The position numbers were made by a program, and so were the translations under genes. DNA of 64,000 nucleotides from assembly GCF_036588685.1 (NCBI RefSeq), contig NC_086374.1:88034059-88098058 (forward strand). The letters are read 5' to 3'. The DNA is from Mytilus trossulus (taxonomy: Eukaryota > Mollusca > Bivalvia > Mytilida > Mytilidae). The notes under the pieces are model-generated. The model saw nothing but the letters and a program-made list of their open reading frames with translations. It had not been told where the DNA came from and did not search any database. Below, piece after piece: positions 56,406 through 64,000 of the stretch. Every line of letters begins with the position of its first letter. The first letter of the stretch is position 1.

Positions 56406-58530
56406 ACAGAATCTGTATGAAAATGCAAAATCATGTATAAGAGAAGGTAATAATTTCTCTGAATATTTTGCTCCAAATGTAGGAGTCAGACCAGGAGAAA
56501 ACCTCTCTCATTTAATATTTTCATTTTTTCTTAATGATCTGACATAGTTCTTATCAGATGCCTATGATGGTCTTAATGATGTATGTACTATTTCTCACTT
56601 GCTGTTTGATAATGATGATATTGAAGGTTAAATTGTATTTGTTACTATACTAGTCAACACAAGAAACGATACAAGACTTTTTTTCAAATTAAAGATGAAG
56701 TTTCTCGTTTATAGGACCAATATTGAAGGTAGTGATATTAAATGACCATGAAAATATAAATCCGTTTAAAAAAAAAGATTTTTTGGGGCTTTCGTGACGT
56801 CATTTTGCGAAATTCAAGTTTTTTGACAAAATTTACATAAAACAACAATTTTAAAAACAGAAGTTCTAACTAATGATGTCAACCTTTCAATGACAATAAA
56901 GACAATGTTTGACATTAATTCTTTTTTAAAAATCGTACAGTTTCTTTGTTTATTTGTAAAGCAAAGTTCTGCCCAACAAGAAATCGTTAAAATGTAAACA
57001 TTATCAATTGATTTACCATTGACTGTATGTGTAAAGTGAAATTAAAAAGAACGTTAACAATCTTAAAACTAATTCGAAAGGTTCTAAAGTTACAGTGTGT
57101 TGTTTTCATATCTAAAACATTGATTTGAGACGAAAACAATTTATTGTTTTGCATTTTTGAGATTTCATAAACACATTTTTTACCCATTTTTTTTCAATTC
57201 AACCCATTATATATAATTAGTTACAACATGAACATATTAACTTGATTAGCGTTATGAATATTTTTTAAACGAATTTGATAATTCTATTTGGTACTTAGAA
57301 AATTGTGTGACGATTTTGTGTCAAACTTTCCACAAGAATAATTTGCACCCTATGATCGTTTACATGGAATTAAGGTACTCTCCGAAAGGTTTTGATTTTC
57401 ATTATCACAATTGCATACATTGCAAATGAAAGCCTTTGGAAATAGTGTAACTCATTTTGTTAAAATTTTAATACTCTTTGATAAATTTTATTCTAAAGTC
57501 GTGTATCGTTTCTTTTGTTGACTAGTATATATGCTGATGATACTGTTATTTTTGCAGAATCTGGCAGCTGAATTGCAATCTGCACTAAAGTCTAAATGTG
57601 ATGTTTTTATATTGTGAGACGTCAATGTAACTAAGACCAATGTTATTCTACTTTCAAAAATAGGCAGTGTGAGAATACTCAGTTTTTATATAATAATGAA
57701 TAAATAGTTGTTATAGAAGATTTTCAATATCTGGGAACAGTCTTTTTTAAGAAAAGGTACACTTTCAAAAAATAAAGCTCGGCTAGTCTAACAGGCTAGG
57801 AAGGCCATGCTCTATGCATTGTGTAAAGCGAGAAGGCTTTGTTTACCAGTTGATATTTTGTTACAAATATTTGATGCAATGGTTGCACCTATATTGTTAT
57901 ATGGTGCTCAAGTGTGGGGTTACGAAAACAATGAAATTATTTAATCTTTGCAATAGAATTTTGCAAGTATATTTTGAAGATTAAAAAATGTACTCCAAAT
58001 TGTATTGTTTATGGAGAGCTTGGTAGAGAACCTATGCCTATTTGTATTAAAGCCAGAATGGTTGTCTTTTTGCAACTTATTTTAAATGGTAAAAAAAAGA
58101 AAATATCACGCACGATATGATATGTTATATAGACTTGACGAAGATGATGTGTATCACTCTAAATGGTTACCAAGTATCAACGAAATTTTACTTGAATGTG
58201 GTTATAATCATTGTAGGAATAACCAAACTATGGAAAGAAATGTTATTCTGTCGAGACAAGTGAAACAGTTTCTTCATGAAAAATTTATTGAAAATTGGAA
58301 AGCACAAATATTGAACTCACCTAAGTGTATTAATTATAGAATTGTAAGACTGAATTTGGTTTTGAGAAATATCTCTCTGTTTCCCCACCTGAAATGATGT
58401 ATACTATTAATAAATTTAGATGTGGAAGTCACAAGTTGCCAATTGAAGCTGGTAGTGTTTGTTCTATTGATGGATCTGGAAAAAAAATGTGATCTAAGTG
58501 ATAAAGAACAACTAGATTATGATACATATT
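56405..58530 (+). mobile_element. Decayed LINE (non-LTR) reverse-transcriptase fragment, split by a DNA transposon
   Basis: 56405-56649 encodes LQNLYENAKSCIREGNNFSE, GVRPGENLSHLIFSFFLNDL; after an 876-bp insert, 57526 onward gives YADDTVIFAES, then in broken frames ARKAMLYALCKARRLCLPVD, MVAPILLYGAQVWGYENN, YGELGREPMPI and INKFRCGSHKLPIEAG. These are RT domain blocks (G-x-R-Q/P-G-x-x-L-S and the catalytic YADD) and the C-terminal part of a LINE. Stops and frame shifts show it is dead; the 5' two thirds is missing. It joins the 169-bp array without a visible boundary signal. Confidence 0.88.
56650..57525. mobile_element. 876-bp inverted-repeat DNA transposon inserted in the LINE RT domain
   Basis: The left end CTAGTCAACACAAGAAACGA and the right end TCGTTTCTTTTGTTGACTAG are inverted over about 28 bp. 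TATA is present on both sides (56646-56649, 57526-57529). Removing the insert and one TATA restores a T-I-Y-A-D-D-T-V reading frame in the LINE, which confirms the insertion point. The interior has no transposase (a 66-codon minus ORF only), so it is non-autonomous. The duplication could be TA or TATA. Confidence 0.88.
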
Positions 58531-59825
58531 TAATTGTAACTTTTTTAAAGGAGTTCATGTTGTTTCTTATTTATTATTTGTAACTGTTTAAGTATAAAAT
58601 GCCACGGTCTCTTAATTTCATGAGTCTTTAGGATAAAAAAGATCTTTACAAGTCATTTTTATATCAAATGTATTATCACACCTTTTTATGCTCGATTTGA
58701 GATCTAAATTTTATTGTTAAAAAAGGCTAGCTGTTGTCAAATAAATTTTGTGAGCAGTTTTAATACCGAGGGTGTGTCTTATTTTGTGAGTTTTCATTGG
58801 TTTGGAGTTTTTAGACCCTTCATTGTTGACCAGTGGAAAACTTCCCGCCGAAGTGTTTCAAATAGCACTTTGTCTTCAAACGAACAAGATGGACACATGC
58901 AGTTTACAGAAGCAAAATATTTGATTTGAACTGTTCGTGAAACCACACATACTCAAGGTAGATATTAACCCCTTGGTATTTTCCCAGATTATTTTCATTA
59001 TTAAAAATATGGATCAAAACACGACTTTTGAAATCTTTTTCGAAAAATTAAGATATGATATAGAAGACTATCTGATGAAATTTAATAAGTTGGCTCGTGT
59101 TCATTGATCGTCCTGAATATGCATGAAATATTTGCCACTGGACACCAAGTAACCAACAATCAATCGTGTTATTGACATCGGAATAAATAAAAAAAAAATA
59201 AACTAGAGCATGCACTGGTTACTACAAAACAAGTGCCTGAGTCGATGCTGTAGCAAGTATCGTGATGTTTGAAAAGGTTGCACCAACTGAAAATGCAGAT
59301 GGCATATTTTTGCTCAACTATCGATAGCAAAGATTTGAAAATATTTATTTTACTTTTTCGTATTTTACTGATACATGGAATTATATTTCAAGTTTATAGT
59401 AGATGCAGTCTATTTGTATTTTTTATAAAGATGATAAAGGCCATAATTCAAAAAGTAGAAGACTTGATTCTCCATTATATTATCCTTGATCCTCGATTTA
59501 CTTACAGCCGTTTTGGTGGTAATAAATATTATGTACATGGTTTAATCTCAATTGTTTTAACACTTTTTTCACGTTTTTGTTATTGATCTGAGTAAAGTTC
59601 AGTTACATAATTTATTTGCAGTATGTCCTTTGTCAGTAGATATTTTTCTGCACAGCCAGTTACTAAAGTGTGAAATGAGTAGATTGTTGTGTAACACCTA
59701 TATGGTCATGTGATCAAAAGGTTAGAATTTGAACCGATATATGGTCGTGTGATCAATAGGTTAGAATTAGAAGCCAAATCAGTTTAAATTGATTTTTACT
59801 TGGACAAAGACCTAGGTATTTTTAT
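58531..59825. other. AT-rich region with a repeat fragment
   Basis: No exon supported. A repeat end with CCTGAATATGCATGAAATAT and TTGCCACTGGACACCAAG (59110-59160) is, from memory, a common mussel type. ORFs at 58714-58929 and 59269-59586 are hydrophobic or featureless and judged chance. Confidence 0.45.
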
Positions 59826-60235
59826 GCCCCACCTACGATGGTCCACTGAACATAGAAAATGAAAGTGCAAAGTTCAGGTTAAAGTTTTTGGTCAAGGTAG
59901 TTTTTGATGAAGTTAAACTGAGTCACATCTACTTGAAACTTAGTACACATGTTCCCTATGAAATGATCTTTCTAATTTTAATGCCAAATTATAGTTTTGA
60001 TTCCAATTTCATGGTCCACTGAACATAGAAAATGAAAGTGCAAAGTTCAGGTTAAAGTTTTTGGTCAAGGTAGTTTTTGATGAAGTTAAAGTCACATCTA
60101 CTTGAAACTTAGTACACATGATCCCTATGATATGATCTTATTAATTTTAATTTCAAATTAAAGTTTTGACCCCAATTACACGGTCCACTGAACATGGAAA
60201 ATTATAGTGTGAGTGGGGCATCCGTGTACTATGGA
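59826..60235. repeat. Family A repeat, two and a half tandem units of about 170 bp
   Basis: GGTCCACTGAACAT begins units at 59840, 60013 and 60182. Each unit has GCAAAGTTCAGGTTAAAGTT, TTTGGTCAAGGTAGTTTTTG, CTACTTGAAACTTAGTACAC and CCCTATGA-ATGATCTT. The first starts with CCCCACCTACGATGG as in the copy at 3340. The units are nearly identical, so duplication is recent. Confidence 0.85.
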
Positions 60236-60771
60236 CACATTCTTGTTTCATTAGAATATTAGGGGACATGAAATATGTTTGAAAGAATTTTAAGGCAATT
60301 AATTGATTCAATGTGATCTGTGTTGGATTTTAGATTTTAAAATTTCCAGAAAATTACTTTTGGAGAATTGAATGATTTCACTAATTTTTCATGTTGCATG
60401 TGAAATTACAATATGATGACTTTACCCCATTTCTTTAAGTTTATTGATTTATTAGAGTTGTTATGTTTTCAAGCTTTTACTCTTGTATAAACATCATCGA
60501 ACTGTAACTATAAGTTCTGTAACCATGGTAAAATTCATGATTGATTGTGGGTGCATAACCCCCTGTGGCAAATATATCATGCATTTCAAGTTGAAAGATC
60601 CATGTAACTTGACCAGGTATTGCTTCCAAATAGTATCTACCTACAACAACAGGAATAGGGGACACATTCATGTATATGTCTAGGAGACTGACAGTGTACC
60701 AACTGAATTTGTTGGCAATAACTTCTCAATACATTTTTTATATAAAAGTTAATTACATTTGGTTTTTCAGA

Positions 60772-61060
60772 GAATTTACAAGACTATTATCCACAAAATG
60801 CAACAGTCTTATTTTGATGAATTGTTGAACCAGAGAAATGTGAAGACTTACAGACACCTAGACTGTATAGTCAACATAACAATGATTAGAGAATCAGACT
60901 ACAGTGAACATTACAATGATTAGAAAATCAGACGAGAGTCAACATTACAATGATTAGAGAATCAGACTATAGTCAACATTACAATGATTAGAAAATCAGC
61001 CAGCTGTATTTCATCAATCAGTTTATGATGAAGCTTTACAGCATTGGAAATGATTACTCA
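60772..61060 (+). CDS. Weak candidate exon (untranslated or coding) of an unknown gene
   Basis: The segment sits between ggtttttcag and a strong donor gtatgt. It contains the 34-bp array at 60869-61004. One frame near the end is open: MMKLYSIGNDYS into the split codon. The other frames have stops, so if real it is mostly untranslated or a noncoding RNA exon. Not recognised. Confidence 0.2.
60869..61004. repeat. Tandem repeat, 34-bp unit, four copies
   Basis: Units start AGTCAACATTACAATGATTA and continue GA(G/A)AATCAGAC plus a few variable bases. The four copies differ at three or four positions. Confidence 0.9.
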
Positions 61061-61289
61061 GGTATGTATTGGTTAAAATTTTGAGGTTTGTTTTATAGGA
61101 TAATAGTGGTGTTTAATTTTATCTTTCTTGAAATAAATATATTAGAAATGAGGTGAAATATGGCATTGATTAAAGGAGATGTACCAAGGAAAACATGTGA
61201 CTGAATAAACATTTTATTAAAAAAGGATGAACAATACAGTTTTGAGTTTCAATCCTTTCATATATTAAAATAAAATGATATTTTGTAGG

Positions 61290-61333
61290 GACCAAACAAC
61301 TGAGCAGAAAGAAGAACCGTATGACCTTGAAGA
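61290..61333 (+). CDS. Weak candidate exon of an unknown gene
   Basis: Between ttttgtag and gtaagc. Joined to the candidate exon at 60772-61060 it keeps a frame (GTKQLSRKKNRMTLK). A second frame, DQTTEQKEEPYDLEE then stop, would instead be a C-terminus. Neither is recognised; linkage is guesswork. Confidence 0.18.
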
Positions 61334-61339
61334 GTAAGC

Positions 61340-62860
61340 AATGTATTAAGTATATTTGGGGTTACCAAAGAGTATGGTAAGAACCTCATCTTAAATTATA
61401 CTTGGTGAGTATTCTTATTGTTGGTTAAATATTAAGCATCATTATGGAAAATGGGGGATCAAGGGTATACACCAACAAGACAGTGACCAAAGGAAAATAA
61501 ATAACCAAAACCATCTAGAGGTTTCAACTATAGTCTGATGTTTATACAATACGTGAACTTGTAAATCATCCAAAGTCTAAAATATTTGTGAATAAAATGA
61601 ACAGACTGACAAATAACTTACATACACACAAATATCTGACCTAAGCACATGAGCATGTTGCAGGGTGAAATTTTTTTTAAAAATAAAGCTTGAGCCTGTT
61701 TTGTGCAATGCCTAACCATTTAACGACAAAATTTCATACAGAAAACTTTTCAAATTGAGGGGTTTCAAATTTTAAATAAGCCAATTTATGGTTTAAAAAA
61801 ATAATGGAAATCTTGACTCCCCAACAAGAGAAAAATGTCACTCTTATCATTGAGGAAAATGGCCACTACCTGAATGGTCTTTAGAATTAATTCAGTTGCT
61901 CTGGTCATTTTTCAAAATTTAACAATGTAAGTAAATATGGAGTTGTTTGATCAATGGGAGATAACTCTGACCACATGGAATAATTCTGAAAACTTAAAGA
62001 GGGGTCCTGATCCTGAAATCCCGGGCTTACAAACACAAAATCCTGAGCTCCCGAAATTTAAATAAATTTAGATCCTGACATCAAGAAATTAAAAAAAAAC
62101 CAACTTTATCCTAAAGGGGTCAATCCCTAAATCCTGTGCTTTAAAATACCAGATTCCTGAGTCCCAATATAGGTCCTATCCCCCTCACATATATAATTGA
62201 TAACTAAGATAAAAGAAATACAGAAATTGTTTTGCCTTTTGCCATGCTTACAATCAACAAAAGATTTTTTTCTTCATTTTTCAAAATAAATTCCAAGACA
62301 AAGATGTAGGATGCCATTCTTCTAACAAAATACCACAGCATGGAGACCCTAATCAGCACACTAAAATGTCCAAACGTGTGTCCTACATCTTGAAATAAAT
62401 ATAATTTTATAAATGTTCAAGTATCTTCAAAAACATTTTTTACTCATTTCTACTCTGTTGAGACAATTTCACTAGCACTGCACTTTGACTTTGACTAAGA
62501 CAAACACAATGTTGATTGAAGTTGAATGGTACTAATGACAACTTTGTTGGAGACATGGAAAGCATTTCGTCATTGTTAGTAGTTTTATGGGCTTTCACCT
62601 CTTGAGTCACAAAGAACCTTATGTACGTTAGTTCCATTGAAATGTTATATGCATTGTCAATGCTAAACATTTGATTGACTTTGACTGATTTTTTTTTTAG
62701 TTTCGTCAGAGTGTAAATGAGTTTGAACAAAAGGCAATATAACCTTTTTTTAGTGATAAGAAGATTTGACTTTCATTTTTGATAAAGTTTTCACCAAATT
62801 TATTGTTGATAGCAAGGCTTATGGTTTGCACAATAGAATATGCCTTTTACACAATGAGCT
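61340..62860. other. AT-rich intergenic DNA, nothing recognised
   Basis: No exon, RNA gene or clear repeat that I can support. A run of CCTGA-CCC modules near 61990-62180 (TCCTGATCCTGAAATCCCGG, AATCCTGAGCTCCCG) looks like a degenerate dispersed repeat. A 96-codon minus ORF at 62440-62730 has no motif. Confidence 0.4.
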
Positions 62861-63111
62861 CAGTGGTGACTCCAGGGGTGGGGGGGGGGGGGGGTTCTGG
62901 AATTTGGAACCCCCCTTTTTTTTGGCCCATCAATGCATTTGAATGGGAGCATATAGTTGGACCCCCCCTTTTAATCTGGGTTGGGAACCCCCCTTTTTTG
63001 GGGCCTATCAATGCATTTGAATGGGAGCATATAGTTTGACTCCCCCACCCCTCCCCCTTTACTCTGGGTTGGGAACCCCCCTTTTTAAAATGGCTGGATC
63101 CTCCCCTGGAG
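62861..63111. repeat. G/C-run repeat with about 80-bp tandem units and CTCCAGGGG inverted ends
   Basis: ACTCCAGGGG near 62871 and CCCCTGGAG near 63102 are inverted. Inside, units of about 79-86 bp repeat AACCCCCCTTTTTT, ATCAATGCATTTGAATGGGA and GCATATAGTT. ORFs on both strands here come from the repeat. Confidence 0.75.
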
Positions 63112-63669
63112 CTTGTCACTTTCACTCAAAAAACATTAAAGAAACCATCAAATTCCTAAGCTTAGGTAGGAGCTTCAAATTGTTATAAAAATTACTTAAT
63201 TATCATTATCTTGTGTATTTTAGCCACCTTCTGCTTAAAAAAAAATACATTTAGATAATTTATCACTTAAAGAGGCATTTGCAATGATTTAGATAAACAA
63301 TAACAGCACTTTGTTTTTTTTATAAATATTAATAAAAGTGGAATAATGAAGAAATGACTTGTAATTATTAACAGTCATTTTTATAGTTAAATTGGTAAAA
63401 ATGATCTGAAAAGCATTGCTGATTTCATATTTTTTTCCAAAACCACAATTCAACCTCATTTTGGTCTGTATGCATACAACATTTAATAAGAACCATTGTA
63501 GTAGATGGTTGCTCAGCTTGGTCAGATAATAAAAAGAACAGAATGTCAAAATAAAACGGTTTTGCCAACAAAAAATATTATTTCAGTGGTAAAACTCAAA
63601 TGTTTTTGCTTCAATTTTTTACTCACTTGAGTGCAATTATTTGCAAAGTACAAATCTTATACAAAAGAA
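63112..63669. other. AT-rich intergenic DNA, nothing recognised
   Basis: No supported feature; an 86-codon minus ORF at 63289-63549 has no motif. Confidence 0.4.
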
Positions 63670-63890
63670 TTATGTCTGAGACAACAACCCAACCAAAGAG
63701 CAAAAAACAGCCGAATCAACTAATGACTCTTCAACTCAGCAAGAAAATCCAGCATCTGGAGGCAGGCTTCAGCTGACCCCTACACAAAAATGTTCACTAG
63801 GTCAGTGAAAGTGGATGTCATACTAAACTCAAACATATATTAAAATGAACTGAAATTAAAAAACCTACGAGACTAACAAGGTCCAGAGGC
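63670..63890 (+). repeat. Dispersed repeat family C copy
   Basis: GAGACAACAACCCAACCAAA, AAAAAACAGCCGAATCAACT, AAGAAAATCCAGCATCTGGA, GGCTTCAGCTGACCCCTACA, GTGGATGTCATACTAAACTC, ACGAGACTAACAAGGTCCAG and AGGCTTCTAACTGT are in the standard order. The longest copy of this family in the window. Confidence 0.8.
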
Positions 63891-64000
63891 TTCTAACTGT
63901 CACGGAATAGAATTTCCTTCATAATATAAGTTCCAAAAGGAAAAAATGTTCTGGAATATTATTTCCAAAGGAATAAATATTACAATAAATGTTCCCAACG

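Noticed and set aside
55990..56480. Minus-strand ORFs with repeated LNLFT and NSLSSQLL blocks
   Set aside because: Translations of the 169-bp tandem array; the repeat period in the protein equals that of the DNA.
59269..59586. 105-codon hydrophobic ORF
   Set aside because: The hydrophobicity follows from T-rich DNA; no start context, homology or splice partner was seen.
62779..63125. ORFs on both strands with NPPF and ECEHIV-like repeats
   Set aside because: They arise from the G/C-run tandem repeat at 62861-63111.

Overview
The window looks like nuclear DNA of a bivalve mollusc, most probably a mussel (Mytilus-like). It is very AT-rich, its genes are split into short exons with GT-AG introns, and it is full of dispersed repeats that I recognise by memory as common in mussel DNA. 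It has no operons and no bacterial, organellar or viral genes. Every exon below was assembled by eye from splice sites, reading phase and protein similarity recalled from memory; no search was run.

Three protein-coding genes are supported. (1) 376-5011, plus strand: the last five coding exons of an INPP5E-type inositol polyphosphate 5-phosphatase. The 5' part lies off the left edge. It carries the catalytic blocks and ends in a CaaX-type prenylation signal. (2) 14063-34965, minus strand: a complete-looking NPDC1-family single-pass membrane protein of about 283 residues in seven coding exons, with signal peptide, transmembrane exon and the conserved cytoplasmic tail. (3) about 36824-46659, plus strand: a Dok/IRS-type docking adaptor of about 807 residues (817 with a tentative first exon). 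It has a PH domain, an IRS-type PTB domain and a long tail with tyrosine motifs, polyproline and a five-copy KSP repeat. Genes 2 and 3 are head to head, about 1.9 kb apart, with a perfect TGACGTCA site just upstream of NPDC1. I see no functional link between the three beyond all acting in membrane or signalling roles.

The rest is intron or intergenic DNA dominated by repeats. These include a PIF/Harbinger-like element (968-1630), several MITEs and foldback elements (4070, 4530, 7222, 34408, 39098, 40054, 41333, 48697), a degenerate 150-bp tandem array carrying AGGTCA half-sites (8190-9110), minisatellites (20549, 30631, 60869), a composite region with inverted ends (31482-34313), a 2.9-kb repeat with near-identical inverted ends (52249-55170), a 169-bp satellite-like array (55503-56405), and a decayed LINE (56405-58530) split at its YADD catalytic motif by an 876-bp inverted-repeat transposon. 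The right end (58.6-64 kb) has more repeats and two weak candidate exons near 60.8-61.3 kb.

I did not find a convincing new biological system. The best leads are the clean transposon insertion footprints, the repeated donor-site copies beside one NPDC1 exon, a possible alternative NPDC1 first exon and the repeat-rich tail of the adaptor.
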